Positions 53,969 to 63,158 of a DNA stretch of 64,000 nt are shown one piece after another. Position 1 is the stretch's first letter; every line of letters begins with the position of its first letter. This stretch comes from Roseovarius dicentrarchi (lineage in GTDB: Bacteria; Pseudomonadota; Alphaproteobacteria; Rhodobacterales; Rhodobacteraceae), in NCBI RefSeq assembly GCF_003316635.1, contig NZ_QNQP01000002.1, forward strand, positions 62,001 to 126,000, written 5' to 3'. Both the position numbers and the translations under genes were made by a program. The notes below the pieces were generated by a model. It ran no database searches and was not told the origin of the DNA. It worked only from the letters and a program-made list of their open reading frames with translations.

Positions 53969-54898
53969 TCAGGGCAGAACGCTCAGCCACATCCAGACGG
54001 TGACAATCGACAGCGCCGTTCCGATCAGCACCGCCGAGGCCGCCACCCGCCGCGCCGCGCCATACATATTGGCAAAGATATAGGCATTGATCCCCGGTGC
54101 CATCGCCCCGGTGATGACCACACTGCGCAAGGACGCTGTCGGCAGGTCCAAGCCGCGCCCCAGACCCAGCGCAATCGCCGGATGCGCCAGCAGCGACACC
54201 GCGCAAACCGCCAGAATGATGCGCAAATCCCCCTCGGGCCGGTATTGCACCAGCACCCCGCCAAGCCCGAACAGCGCGGCAGGCAGCGCGGCCCGCGCGA
54301 TCAGGTCCAGCCCGTGCTGAATCGACGATGGCACCACCAGCCCGGTCAGATTGACGGCAAAGCCCAGGGCGATCCCGATGATCAGCGCGTTCGAGAACAT
54401 CGCGCGCAGCACCTTGCGCACCACCGCACCCGGTTTGGTGCCGCGCGCGCGGACGATCTCCATCGCGGTGATGCCGACGCCGTAGCAAAACGGCGAGTGT
54501 ATGGCGATGATGGCAAAATTCGCCTCCAGCGCATCGGCGCCATAGGCCCGCTCGGTGATCGGCAGGCCCAGCAGCAGCGAATTGGAGAACAGGCAGCAAA
54601 ACCCGATGACCACCGCATCGGGCCAGTCGCGGCCAAAGATGAACCGCGCGCCCACTGTTCCCAGCACGAAACCACCCAGCGCGCCGGTGTAGAAGCTGAC
54701 CAAAAGCGGCGCGTTGAAATTCTGCCCCAGATCCAGCTGCGAGATGGCGGTGAACAGCAGGCAGGGAATGGCAAAGTTCTGGGCAAAGCGCATCAGCCCG
54801 TCGACGCCCGATTGCGCGAACCAGCCCAGCCATACCACCGCATACCCGGCCCCGATCACGACAAAAACCGGCAGGATGATGTCCAGAAACGCGGTCAA
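53969..54898 (-). CDS. AEC-family transporter (auxin efflux carrier-like)
   Basis: The 309-aa membrane protein has about ten hydrophobic segments in two five-helix repeats, typical of AEC/MdcF/YfdV carriers that move organic acids or amino acids. It starts MTAFLDIILPVFVVIGAGYAV. It is the last gene of the long minus-strand run and is separated from the PhnP-like gene by six bases. The substrate is not evident. Confidence 0.9.
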   Translation of the reverse strand: MTAFLDIILPVFVVIGAGYAVVWLGWFAQSGVDGLMRFAQNFAIPCLLFTAISQLDLGQNFNAPLLVSFYTGALGGFVLGTVGARFIFGRDWPDAVVIGFCCLFSNSLLLGLPITERAYGADALEANFAIIAIHSPFCYGVGITAMEIVRARGTKPGAVVRKVLRAMFSNALIIGIALGFAVNLTGLVVPSSIQHGLDLIARAALPAALFGLGGVLVQYRPEGDLRIILAVCAVSLLAHPAIALGLGRGLDLPTASLRSVVITGAMAPGINAYIFANMYGAARRVAASAVLIGTALSIVTVWMWLSVLP

Positions 54899-54904
54899 TT
54901 CGGT

Positions 54905-55714
54905 CTAGACCTGAAAGCTGAGCGTCATGCCGTCATAGGCCACATCGACGCCGTCCGGCAATTCCGCCTTGAGCGTCTGGTAATCCATGTCGGTATGCAT
55001 ATTGGTGATGATCCCCTGCCGCGGCGCGGCGCGGGCGATCCATTCCAGACTGCGCTCCAGATGGATATGGGTCGGATGCGGCTTGCGGCGCAGCGCATCC
55101 AGAATCCATGTGTCCAGCCCGGTCAGCATATCCCAGCAGCTTTGATCCATATCCGCCACATCGGGCAGATAGGCCACGTCGCCCACCCGGAAGCCCAGCG
55201 AATCCATTGCGCCGTGATTGACGCAGAACGGCGTCAGGGTAATCTCGCCCCCGGCGCCGGTCACGGTCACGTCCCCGTCGATCAGGTTCATGTCAAGAAT
55301 GGGCGGGTAGGCCGACCCCTTGGGCCGGATGAAGGCATAACCGAACCGGTCCATCAGCGCATCGCGCGTCGGCGCATCGGCCCAGACCGGCAGGCGGCCG
55401 GGAATGTTGAACACGATGACGCGCAGATCGTCCAAGCCGTGGCAATGATCGGCGTGGCTATGGGTATACACCACCGCATCCAGACTGCCGATACCGTGCC
55501 GGATAAGTTGCTCGCGCATGTCCGGCCCGCTGTCGATCAGAACGCGGGTCAGGCCGCCCGGCCCCTCCTGCTCGATCAACAGCGAACAGCGCGTGCGCCG
55601 GTTGCGCGGCTCGGCCGGGTCGCACAGGCCCCAGTCGCCGCCCGGTTTGTCGGCCAGACGCGGCACGCCGCCAGACGATCCGCAGCCAAGGATGATGAAG
55701 CGGCGCGTTGTCAT
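54905..55714 (-). CDS. Metallo-beta-lactamase-fold hydrolase, PhnP-like
   Basis: The 269-aa protein has the di-metal motif HSHADH (His85, His87, Asp89, His90), N-terminal LGCGSSGGVPR and a CDPAEPRNRR segment, which match PhnP-type cyclic phosphodiesterases and tRNase-like relatives. No phn operon is nearby; instead it overlaps tatD by four bases. In alphaproteobacteria the tatD-MBL pair beside holB is a recurring order, so its natural role may be nucleic-acid or nucleotide related. Confidence 0.9.
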   Translation of the reverse strand: MTTRRFIILGCGSSGGVPRLADKPGGDWGLCDPAEPRNRRTRCSLLIEQEGPGGLTRVLIDSGPDMREQLIRHGIGSLDAVVYTHSHADHCHGLDDLRVIVFNIPGRLPVWADAPTRDALMDRFGYAFIRPKGSAYPPILDMNLIDGDVTVTGAGGEITLTPFCVNHGAMDSLGFRVGDVAYLPDVADMDQSCWDMLTGLDTWILDALRRKPHPTHIHLERSLEWIARAAPRQGIITNMHTDMDYQTLKAELPDGVDVAYDGMTLSFQV

Positions 55715-56514
55715 GCCGCCGTCCCCTTGTAAGCCGCCGCCTTGGTAAACAGGCGGTCAAAATTGGCCTGGGTCTGGGCCGCGAATTCGGGCCAGTCCAT
55801 GCCCATCACCTCGGCGCCCCTTTGCGCGGTGTGCAGGGTATAGGCCGGCTCGTTCCGGCGGCCGCGATGCGGCGGTGGCGCGAGGTACGGCGCGTCGGTT
55901 TCGACCAGTATCCGGTCGCGCGGCGCGGCGGCAAAAATGTCGCGCAACTCCTGGCTTTTGGGAAAGGCGGCGATGCCGGACATGCTGAGGTAGAAATCCA
56001 GATCAAGCGCCGCCCGCGCCAGCGCCGCGCCCGAGCTGAAGCAATGCATGACGCACGAGAACGCGCCGTCCCGGTATTCCTCGGTCAGGATCTGCGCCAT
56101 ATCGTCATCGGCGGCGCGCGCATGGATGATCAGCGGCAGGCCGGTCTGCCGCGCCGCCGCAATATGTACGCGCAGCGAGGTCTGCTGCACTTCGGCGCTG
56201 TCGGAGGTATAATGGTAATCCAGCCCCGTTTCGCCAATGCCGACGAATTTCGGATGCGCGGCCAGCGCGATCAGATCGTCGGCGCTGGCCATCGGCTCGG
56301 ACGCGACGCTCATCGGGTGGGTGCCGGCGGCGTAGAACACCGGCGCATGCGCCTCGGCGATGGCGCGCACGGCAGGTTCGCTGCGCAGTTTGGTGCAGAT
56401 CGTGACCATGCGCGTCACGCCCGCGGCAACGGCGCGGTCGATGACCTGCGGCAATTCCCCGGCAAAATCGGGGAAATCCAGATGGCAGTGACTGTCGGTG
56501 ATTTCAACGTGCAT
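55711..56514 (-). CDS. tatD: TatD-family metal-dependent DNase
   Basis: The 267-aa TIM-barrel hydrolase has the N-terminal TDSHCHLDFPD metal motif, GIGETGLDYHY, LPLIIHARAADDD and VETDAPYLAPPPHRGRRNEP, all typical of TatD/YcfH. It is a 3'-exonuclease/AP-type nuclease in DNA repair. It sits nine bases after holB on the same strand and overlaps the next gene as ATGA. Confidence 0.95.
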   Translation of the reverse strand: MHVEITDSHCHLDFPDFAGELPQVIDRAVAAGVTRMVTICTKLRSEPAVRAIAEAHAPVFYAAGTHPMSVASEPMASADDLIALAAHPKFVGIGETGLDYHYTSDSAEVQQTSLRVHIAAARQTGLPLIIHARAADDDMAQILTEEYRDGAFSCVMHCFSSGAALARAALDLDFYLSMSGIAAFPKSQELRDIFAAAPRDRILVETDAPYLAPPPHRGRRNEPAYTLHTAQRGAEVMGMDWPEFAAQTQANFDRLFTKAAAYKGTAA

Positions 56515-56523
56515 ACAGACCCT

Positions 56524-57627
56524 TCAGGCGGGCAGGTGCGCCGCCGTCTTTTGTATTCTGAACACGGTATCTAGGACGAGCGCGGCAGGGTCAAGGTTGA
56601 CCGCCCGGCCATGGCGCATCCGCGCCCCCACATCCTGCGCGCAATCGGCCCAGCGGCGCGCCGCCGCCAGATCGGGCGCGGCGCGGGCCAGCATCTGCGC
56701 CTCGCCGGGGGCGCCCTCGGGGCTGGGCGGCGCGCCGGTGGCGCCGGTGCGGGCCATGCGGCCCAGCAGCAGCTCGATCAGCCAGATCAGCAGGTTCAGG
56801 CGGTCCTCGGCACCGCGCTGCGCGGCGGCATTGGCTAGCGCCAGCGCGCGGGGCCGGTCGATATTGGGCAGATCCGCAAACAGTTGCACCAGTTCGGCGT
56901 ATATCTTTAACCCGTTCAGATTGATCAGGCGCACCGCCTCGCCCACCGAACCGCCCGACAGCGCGGCAAGCGCGGCCGTGTCGCTGCCCTGCTCAATCCC
57001 GGCCTGCGCCAGCGCCGCCGCCATATCGCTGGCCTCCAGCGCAGGCAGGCGCAGCTCGCGGCAGCGCGAGCGGATAGTCGGCAACAGGCCAGACGGCTGG
57101 TGGCTGATCAGGAATAAGGTGGTGCGCGCGGGCGGCTCTTCCAGCATTTTCAGCAGGGCGTTGGCGGCCTGAATGTTCATTTCGTCGGCCGTGTCGATGA
57201 TGACCGCGCGGCGCCCGCCATCGGCGCTGGAAAGCGCCAGAAAGCTGTGCAGACTGCGCACATCCTTGGCGACGATCATGTCGCGCATCCGCTTGGTATC
57301 CTCATTTATGCTGCGGGTGATGTGATACAAATGCGGCTCGGACCGGGCGAGGATGCGGCGCGCAACCGGATGATCGGGCGCAATATCGAGGCTGCTGGGC
57401 GCCGCGCCACCTTCGTCATGGGCCAGCAGGAACCGCGCGGCGCGCCATGCAAACGTGGCCTTGCCCACGCCGCGCGGGCCTGTCAGCAACCATGCGTGAT
57501 GCAGCCGGCCGTCGTTATATGCGTCCAGAAACGCGGCCTCGGCGGCGCCCTGCCCGATCAGCTGCGGCGTCTCGCGCGGATGGGGCGCGCCTTCGATCTG
57601 GTCGGGCTGCGGGGCGCTGTCGCTCAT
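56524..57627 (-). CDS. holB: DNA polymerase III subunit delta'
   Basis: The 367-aa clamp-loader subunit shows the Walker A-like GPRGVGKATF (50-59), the sensor-like IRSRC motif and an LLKMLEEPPARTTLFLISH segment typical of the family. The usual zinc-binding Cys cluster is not obvious in the N-terminal domain. It is arranged tmk-holB-tatD, with a four-base overlap with tmk, which is the common bacterial order. Confidence 0.94.
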   Translation of the reverse strand: MSDSAPQPDQIEGAPHPRETPQLIGQGAAEAAFLDAYNDGRLHHAWLLTGPRGVGKATFAWRAARFLLAHDEGGAAPSSLDIAPDHPVARRILARSEPHLYHITRSINEDTKRMRDMIVAKDVRSLHSFLALSSADGGRRAVIIDTADEMNIQAANALLKMLEEPPARTTLFLISHQPSGLLPTIRSRCRELRLPALEASDMAAALAQAGIEQGSDTAALAALSGGSVGEAVRLINLNGLKIYAELVQLFADLPNIDRPRALALANAAAQRGAEDRLNLLIWLIELLLGRMARTGATGAPPSPEGAPGEAQMLARAAPDLAAARRWADCAQDVGARMRHGRAVNLDPAALVLDTVFRIQKTAAHLPA

Positions 57628-58259
57628 GCCAGCCGCTCCATCACGGCGGCGCGCACGTCGCGGGCCACCGCCTCGATCCCCTGCGCGCCGTTTATCACGA
57701 CAAAGCGCGCGGAAAATTCCTCGGCCAGTGCCAGAAACCCCTGCCGCATCGCCGCTTGCAGATCGCCGCCGAACGCCTCGAACCGGTCCTCGGTGCCGCC
57801 GCGCGCCACGGCGCGCGACAGGCCGGTGCCTGCCTCCATGTCGATCAGAAGCGTCAGATCAGGCTCCTGCCCGATCATAAGATCGTGCAGCGCCTCGACC
57901 TGCGCGCGCAGGCCGCCGCCGCGCAGCCCCTGATACATGCGCGTGGAATCAGCAAAGCGGTCGCAGATCACAATCTGTCCGGCGGCCAGCGCGGGGCGGA
58001 TGGTCCGCTCCAGATGGTCGCGGCGCGCGGCTGTAAACAGCAGCAGCTCTGTTTCAGGCGACCAGCGATCGACATCGCCGCTGAGGACCAGCGCGCGGAT
58101 CTGTTCGGCGCCGGGGCTGCCCCCCGGCTCGCGCGTCAGGATCGCATCCCGGCCCTGCGCCGTCAGATGCTCGTGCAGCAACCGCGCCTGCGTGGATTTG
58201 CCCGACCCGTCGATGCCCTCGAAACTGATGAACAGCCCGCGCGCCGCCCCTTGGCTCAC
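57624..58259 (-). CDS. tmk: Thymidylate kinase
   Basis: The 211-aa enzyme phosphorylates dTMP to dTDP. The P-loop FEGIDGSGKSTQ is at residues 13-24; the DR-motif appears in ICDRFADSTRMYQG and the lid region near RAVARGGTEDRFE. It overlaps dacA-like and holB genes by four bases on either side. Confidence 0.97.
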   Translation of the reverse strand: MSQGAARGLFISFEGIDGSGKSTQARLLHEHLTAQGRDAILTREPGGSPGAEQIRALVLSGDVDRWSPETELLLFTAARRDHLERTIRPALAAGQIVICDRFADSTRMYQGLRGGGLRAQVEALHDLMIGQEPDLTLLIDMEAGTGLSRAVARGGTEDRFEAFGGDLQAAMRQGFLALAEEFSARFVVINGAQGIEAVARDVRAAVMERLA

Positions 58260-59422
58260 AAGGCCCCCTCAGGCCCTTCGCGCAGCCGGTTCAGCAAAAT
58301 GCCGGAGACGGTTTTCATCCGCACCGCAAAGCCGCCGCGCGCCACGTCCCGCGCGGCCAGCAACGGCACGCGCGTTTCGGGCATCCCCTCGGGCGTGATG
58401 ACCAGTTCGGCCAGACGATCACCTTGGGAAATCGGCGCCTGAAGCGGGCCGTCATAAATCACCTCGGCGGCGATTTTGTCGCCGCCCAGAACCGGCAGCA
58501 ACATGGTGACATCCTCGGCGGCAACCAGACCGACGCGGGCCGCGTCGCCCATCCAGACATCGGCCTGCGCCACATCGCTGCCCGCCTTGACCAGCGTATT
58601 TTCGGCAAACTGGCGGAAGGCCCAGTTAACGATCGCCTCCGACTCCTCGGCGCGGGCCTGCGTCGTCTCCAGCCCCGACAGCACGAAGACAACGCGCCGG
58701 TCGCCCTGCTTGGCCGAGCCTGTCAGGCCATAGCCGGCCGCTTGCGTGTGTCCGGTTTTCAGCCCGTCTGCCCCGATACCAAGGCCCAGAAGCGGGTTGC
58801 GGTTTTGGGTATTCTGCGGCGCGCGCCCGTCAAACGCATATTCGGTTTCGGCAAACATCGGGTAGAAATCCGGGAAATCGGTGATGATCAGCCGGGCCAG
58901 CAACGCCAGATCGCGCATGCTCATCTTGTGGCTGGGCGCGGGCCAGCCGTTGGAATTGGCAAAGGTCGAATTGGTCATGCCCAGTTGTTGCGCCCGCTGG
59001 GTCATGAACCGGGCAAACCCTGCCTCTGTCCCGTCGGGGCTGAGCGCCTCGGCAATGACGGCGCAGGCATCGTTGCCCGACAGCACGATGATGCCGCGCA
59101 AAAGGTCAGCTACCTTGACCCGGTCGGTCGTATCCAGAAACATGGTCGAGCCGCCGTAGCTCATCGCGTGCTGCGAAACAGGCAGTTTCTCATCCATCGA
59201 CAGGCGGCCATCGCGGATCGCCTCGAACGCGACATAGAGCGTCATCAGCTTGGACATGGACGCGGGCGGCATCGGCTGATCTGCGTTCTTGTTCAGCAAT
59301 ACCGTGCCGGTGCCCACATCCACCACATAGGCCGCCTTGGCCGCCGTATCAAAAGCGGCGGCAGGCAGCGCAGAGCAGCCAAGCGCGAGGGCGGTCAGGG
59401 TGGAGGTGAAAAAACGGATCAT
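58256..59422 (-). CDS. D-alanyl-D-alanine carboxypeptidase (penicillin-binding protein 5/6 type)
   Basis: The 388-aa periplasmic serine peptidase trims the terminal D-Ala from peptidoglycan stem peptides. It has a signal peptide (cleavage after AAA, near residue 23), the S-x-x-K motif at Ser55-Lys58 (SMSK), S-x-N in LSGNDAC and K-T-G in GLKTGHTQ. The C-terminal PBP5-like domain and a short amphipathic end are present. It is grouped with tmk by a four-base overlap. Confidence 0.95.
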   Translation of the reverse strand: MIRFFTSTLTALALGCSALPAAAFDTAAKAAYVVDVGTGTVLLNKNADQPMPPASMSKLMTLYVAFEAIRDGRLSMDEKLPVSQHAMSYGGSTMFLDTTDRVKVADLLRGIIVLSGNDACAVIAEALSPDGTEAGFARFMTQRAQQLGMTNSTFANSNGWPAPSHKMSMRDLALLARLIITDFPDFYPMFAETEYAFDGRAPQNTQNRNPLLGLGIGADGLKTGHTQAAGYGLTGSAKQGDRRVVFVLSGLETTQARAEESEAIVNWAFRQFAENTLVKAGSDVAQADVWMGDAARVGLVAAEDVTMLLPVLGGDKIAAEVIYDGPLQAPISQGDRLAELVITPEGMPETRVPLLAARDVARGGFAVRMKTVSGILLNRLREGPEGAL

Positions 59423-59486
59423 TGAGCGTGTCCCGGTATTGTGACTGATAAATTATGCATCTGACGCGGTCGGCTATCTGGCGCCC

Positions 59487-60353
59487 CTAGTTCGTCACGG
59501 CGTAGGCGTCATCGAAACCAATCGCCTTGACCTTGGCCAGCAGCGCATCGCGCCCGCTGGCGGATGTGGCCGGCCCGACGATGACGCGCCAGAATGTCTT
59601 GCCCTGGCTTTCCTGTTTCAGAACCGTCGGCACCATGCCGGCCTGGCGCATGGCGGTGGCCGTGTTCTCGGCGTTCGTCTCGACGCTGAAAATGCCGATC
59701 TGAAGGTATGGCCGGTCCAGATCGGACGCCGCCTTGGCCGCCGCCGGCGCGGGCCGGGGCGTGGGCGCAGGGGATTGCGCCGCAGCGGGCGCGCGTTGCG
59801 GCTCTGGCGTGACCGTATCGGGCTGAGGAGCGCCGCCCACCGGATCAAGGCTGCTTGTCTCGACTCCGGCGGGCTCCAACGTGGTCGCGTCGCCCGGCAC
59901 CGGCGCCTCTTCACGGCGCAGCGCGGTGACGTTCAGCGCCGCAGGCGCGCCCGCCAGCATCCCCAGCGCGGCAGCCGCATCCGACGATACCTGAAACGCG
60001 GGGCCGGGATTGGCCCGCTCGCGGCGGAACAGCGCGCCGATGACGAATTTCGAATTGGCCGTGTTGCGGATGATGACGCGCTCAGGCTCTTTTACATCCG
60101 GATGCGCCACCCAGACACCGCCCAGCGACGGGCGCCCGTCCCACAGCCCCTGATCGGTGATCTGGAACACCTCGGGCGCCTCGACGTCCCGCTCGACCAG
60201 CCGCACGGAGGAGGCATCGCCGCTGACCGACGAGCCCTGCTCGGGCAATTTGAACGGGTTGACACCCTCCATCCCGTCACAGCCGGCCAGCATCAAAAGC
60301 GCGGCGCCGCCACATGCTGCCCTGCGCCATCCCGCCCGATTTGTCACACCCAT
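59487..60353 (-). CDS. SPOR-domain lipoprotein with RlpA-like region
   Basis: The 288-aa protein has a lipoprotein signal with lipobox LAGC (Cys25). Residues about 55-145 (LWDGRPSLGGVWVAHPDV ... VIIRNTANSKFVIGALFRRE) resemble the double-psi beta-barrel region of RlpA, followed by a Pro/Ala linker (about 150-205) and a C-terminal SPOR domain (about 210-288) that binds denuded septal peptidoglycan. The usual catalytic Asp/His pair of RlpA lytic transglycosylases is not obvious. It lies 64 bp upstream of the carboxypeptidase gene, consistent with a cell-wall role. Confidence 0.85.
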   Translation of the reverse strand: MGVTNRAGWRRAACGGAALLMLAGCDGMEGVNPFKLPEQGSSVSGDASSVRLVERDVEAPEVFQITDQGLWDGRPSLGGVWVAHPDVKEPERVIIRNTANSKFVIGALFRRERANPGPAFQVSSDAAAALGMLAGAPAALNVTALRREEAPVPGDATTLEPAGVETSSLDPVGGAPQPDTVTPEPQRAPAAAQSPAPTPRPAPAAAKAASDLDRPYLQIGIFSVETNAENTATAMRQAGMVPTVLKQESQGKTFWRVIVGPATSASGRDALLAKVKAIGFDDAYAVTN

Positions 60354-60512
60354 TCCCTGCCCCTTGCGATCTGGATTTGTCCGCCCTCACCGTGCGCCCG
60401 TGCGATCCGAACGGGCCGCATCATGCGCGCATGGCACCGCGATCTGTGCCGCGTGCGCGCAGCATAGCCAGTCCGGCGGACCAAGAAAAGCACGCTATGG
60501 GGGTTCGGCGGA

Positions 60513-60527
60513 ATTCCCCTTGGGAAT
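60513..60527. promoter_or_regulatory. Short perfect inverted repeat upstream of tRNA-Ser
   Basis: ATTCCC-CTT-GGGAAT lies just upstream of the predicted tRNA promoter. It could be a regulator site or a small hairpin; no assignment is possible. Confidence 0.35.
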
Positions 60528-60538
60528 ATCACGCGGAT

Positions 60539-60565
60539 TTGACTGCAAACTGGTGCTTTTAGAAT
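60539..60565 (+). promoter_or_regulatory. Predicted promoter of tRNA-Ser
   Basis: TTGACT (60539-60544) and TAGAAT (60560-60565) lie 30 bases before the mature tRNA. The 15-base spacing is shorter than ideal, but both hexamers are near consensus. Confidence 0.5.
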
Positions 60566-60594
60566 CGCAAAGACCCGATTAGACAGACCCTGTC

Positions 60595-60684
60595 GGAGGA
60601 GTGGCAGAGTGGTCGAATGCACCGGTCTTGAAAACCGACGAGGGTGAAAGTCCTCCGTGGGTTCGAATCCCACCTCCTCCGCCA
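60595..60684 (+). tRNA. tRNA-Ser (anticodon UGA)
   Basis: The 90-nt gene has a perfect 7-bp acceptor stem (GGAGGAG with CTCCTCC), discriminator G and encoded CCA. The anticodon loop CTTGAAA gives anticodon UGA. A long variable arm (ACGAGGGTGAAAGTCCTCCG region) and the T-loop GGTTCGAATCC are typical of class II serine tRNAs. Confidence 0.96.
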
Positions 60685-61049
60685 GGTTTCATCAACAATA
60701 AGACGGTTTTGCACCATAGGGCGGCGTGTAAGCCGGGGTATCGGTGTCTGGGGACATGCTCGAGGCTGACCCATTGCGAATGGTTGTTCGGGTAAGGGCG
60801 TCGTCAAAATGTTTGGGACGCACAGGTGCATGGACGGGGATGTTCGACCTGCGTCAGGCTGTGCGGCTATTCCGAATTCCGGGCAATGCCATGGTTTATC
60901 TACCTGTTCATCCGTACCTTGTCGAACCCGGCGGGCGCCGGAGCACTGTGGTGGCCCAGAGGCAATCATTGGCCAGTGCCATCAAGAGACGCCCGTGCCG
61001 GGCGTCTCTGAGGTGCGTTGGCTGACCGGGTCGGCTGTCGCACCGGGCG
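60685..61049. other. 365-bp intergenic stretch after tRNA-Ser with a strong hairpin
   Basis: No convincing gene is seen; the short frames here lack ribosome-binding sites and family motifs. An 11-bp perfect stem with a TGC loop (AGAGACGCCCG / CGGGCGTCTCT, 60985-61009) lies 41 bp past the end of the minus-strand permease gene and probably marks its 3' end. No duplicated tRNA 3' end or integrase is visible, so there is no sign of an integrated element. Confidence 0.55.
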
Positions 61050-62267
61050 TCAGGCAGCCGGGTTGACCGCGGCGTGGGCTTCGGTTTCCAGCTCAAGCGC
61101 CTTGGGCACCGACAGCTTGAGCGCGATGACAAAGCCGCAGATCCCGCCCCCCAGCTTGCCGATCAGAAGCGGCAGGATGATGGACGGCTGGAAGTTTGCC
61201 GCGAAGGCCAGATGATCGCCAAAGGAAAACGCGGCGCAGACGCAGAACGCGATGGCCAGCACCTTGTCCTTGGCGGGCATATCCTCGATCAGACGATACA
61301 TCGCCAATACATTCGCCATCGCGGCCAGCAGGCCCGCCGCCCCGCGCGGGGACAGGCCGATGCGGCGGCCCGCGATCTCCATCGGGCGCGCCAGATAGCG
61401 GGTGATGAGGTAAACCATCGGAAACGCACCCGCCAGCATGATGCCGATATATCCGGCAATCTCCAGCGCGCGGAACTGATCGGCCTCATCGGCGATAATC
61501 GGATCGAACCCCCAACTGCCGAAGAGGATGCTGAACAGACCGGTGAAATACTCGACAATGGAAAACACCAGCACCAGCGTGATCGCCGCATACATGATCC
61601 GCCCGAACCACAGGAATCCCCGGATCATCGCGCCGGGCGCAAGCCGCAGCCCCACCGCAATCGCCACGCAAAACAGTGCCAGCGGAGCAAGGTTGCGCAG
61701 AATCATGCCAAAGCCCATCTGAAGCGTCTGCGTCGCCTCGCCGGTGGCGTTGATGTCGGGCCGGATCGGCACATTGCCCAGCATGATGAGCGCGGCGGCG
61801 ATGAACACGCCGATCGGCACGCTCAGAATGCCCGACATGATGCCCAGCGCCATATATTGGTGATCGACCTTCTTCAGCATGGCCAGCCCGACCGGGATCG
61901 AAAAGATGATCGTCGCGCCCGCCATGAAGCCTGTCAGCGTCGCAATCACCCACGCCTCCGAGCTTTGGGCCAGCGCTTCGGCCAGCTGATAGCCGCCCAT
62001 GTCGATGGCGATGATCGTCGTCGCCGCAATCGACGGATCCGCGCCGATCAGCATGAAAAGCGGCCCGATCACCGAACTGACGAATTGCGACAGATAGGGG
62101 ATCGCCGCCATGATACCCGCGACCGGCACGAAGATCGGGCCAATCGAATACAGCCCTTCCTGAAATTCCTTGCCCAGCCCGCTGTCGCTGTCGATGATAT
62201 AGGCAAACGCGCCCAGTACGGCGCAGGCCATGATGATGTAGATGATGACCGACCCTACTATTTCCAT
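61050..62267 (-). CDS. eutH: EutH-like ethanolamine permease
   Basis: The 405-aa membrane protein has about eleven hydrophobic segments and the EutH hallmarks: an N-terminal VIIYIIMACAVLGAF helix, GADPSIAATTIIAIDMGGYQLA, and GDHLAFAANFQP near the C-terminus. EutH facilitates ethanolamine entry at low pH in enterics. No ethanolamine ammonia-lyase or microcompartment genes are in the window, so its substrate here could be ethanolamine or a related amine. Confidence 0.88.
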   Translation of the reverse strand: MEIVGSVIIYIIMACAVLGAFAYIIDSDSGLGKEFQEGLYSIGPIFVPVAGIMAAIPYLSQFVSSVIGPLFMLIGADPSIAATTIIAIDMGGYQLAEALAQSSEAWVIATLTGFMAGATIIFSIPVGLAMLKKVDHQYMALGIMSGILSVPIGVFIAAALIMLGNVPIRPDINATGEATQTLQMGFGMILRNLAPLALFCVAIAVGLRLAPGAMIRGFLWFGRIMYAAITLVLVFSIVEYFTGLFSILFGSWGFDPIIADEADQFRALEIAGYIGIMLAGAFPMVYLITRYLARPMEIAGRRIGLSPRGAAGLLAAMANVLAMYRLIEDMPAKDKVLAIAFCVCAAFSFGDHLAFAANFQPSIILPLLIGKLGGGICGFVIALKLSVPKALELETEAHAAVNPAA

Positions 62268-62329
62268 CTTTATGTCTCCATGTTGTGAGGGAATTGAACC
62301 GTTGAACCGGTTTCTCGGATTTTTGACGA

Positions 62330-62356
62330 CGGCGGCGGGCGTGGGCGCCGCCGCCG
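62330..62356. terminator. GC-rich hairpin between hisN-like and eutH genes
   Basis: CGGCGGCGG and CCGCCGCCG form a 9-bp stem immediately after the phosphatase stop. There is no T-run on the minus strand, so it may be an attenuator or mRNA-stabilising element. Confidence 0.4.
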
Positions 62357-62360
62357 GTTT

Positions 62361-63131
62361 TCAGTCACGCAAAAGCGCCAGGGCCGCAGCGTGCAATTCG
62401 GGCGTGGCGGCGGCCACGATGGGGCCGCTGTAGTCCAGTTGCGGCACCCTGCCCGACCAATCGGTCAGGATGCCGCCCGCCTCGGTCACGACCGGGCGCA
62501 GTGCCATGAAATCATAGGGTTGCAGGTCATAATCCACGACGACATCGACATGCCCGGCGGCCAGCAGGGCGTAGGGATAGCAGTCATGGCAAAACCGCCG
62601 CGTTTGCCCCGCCGCCAGAAGCCGTGACAGGATTTCGGGCCGGGCTGCGTGGATCTTCTCGCCCTCGTTGATATAGAGTGTGGCCGCATCCATCCGCGTC
62701 GTGGTCGATGCCCTGATGGGCGTGCCGTTCAGCGCCGCGCCCCGGCCTGCCGCGCCTGTGTAAACCTCGCCCAGCATCGGCATGCTGATGATGCCGATTT
62801 CCGGTCGGCCCTCGACCAGATGCGCCAGAAGAAACCCGAACAGCGGAAAGCCGGTGATGAAGGACCGCGTGCCGTCAATCGGGTCGATCACCCAGACCCG
62901 TTTGCGGCCCGCGGCATCGGCGCCGTGTTCTTCGCCGACGATGCCGTGATCGGGAAATTTCTGCGCGATACGGTCGCGCACCAGCCGCTCGATCGCGCGG
63001 TCGGCTTGGGTCACCGGGCTGTCGTCGGATTTGAAGGAAACGCCCAGATCGCCGCGGAAATACCCGCGTGCCATTTCGGCGGCGCGTTCGGCCAGATCCA
63101 GACATTCGTCCAGCAGGTCATCGGTAGTCAT
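62361..63131 (-). CDS. hisN: Inositol-monophosphatase family phosphatase, HisN-like
   Basis: The 256-aa Mg-dependent phosphatase has the metal motifs GIVGEEHG, VWVIDPIDGTRSF and YDLQPYDFMAL. The TRSFITGFPLFG sequence and the length match histidinol-phosphate phosphatase of the HisN branch, which dephosphorylates histidinol phosphate; inositol monophosphatase activity cannot be excluded. Other his genes are not adjacent. Confidence 0.88.
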   Translation of the reverse strand: MTTDDLLDECLDLAERAAEMARGYFRGDLGVSFKSDDSPVTQADRAIERLVRDRIAQKFPDHGIVGEEHGADAAGRKRVWVIDPIDGTRSFITGFPLFGFLLAHLVEGRPEIGIISMPMLGEVYTGAAGRGAALNGTPIRASTTTRMDAATLYINEGEKIHAARPEILSRLLAAGQTRRFCHDCYPYALLAAGHVDVVVDYDLQPYDFMALRPVVTEAGGILTDWSGRVPQLDYSGPIVAAATPELHAAALALLRD

Positions 63132-63158
63132 GTTCAGTTACCCCCTGGTTGCCGGCGC

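Noticed and set aside
60685-61030. Integrated element or small genes after tRNA-Ser
   Set aside because: No integrase, no repeated tRNA 3' end, and the small frames lack ribosome-binding sites and motifs.
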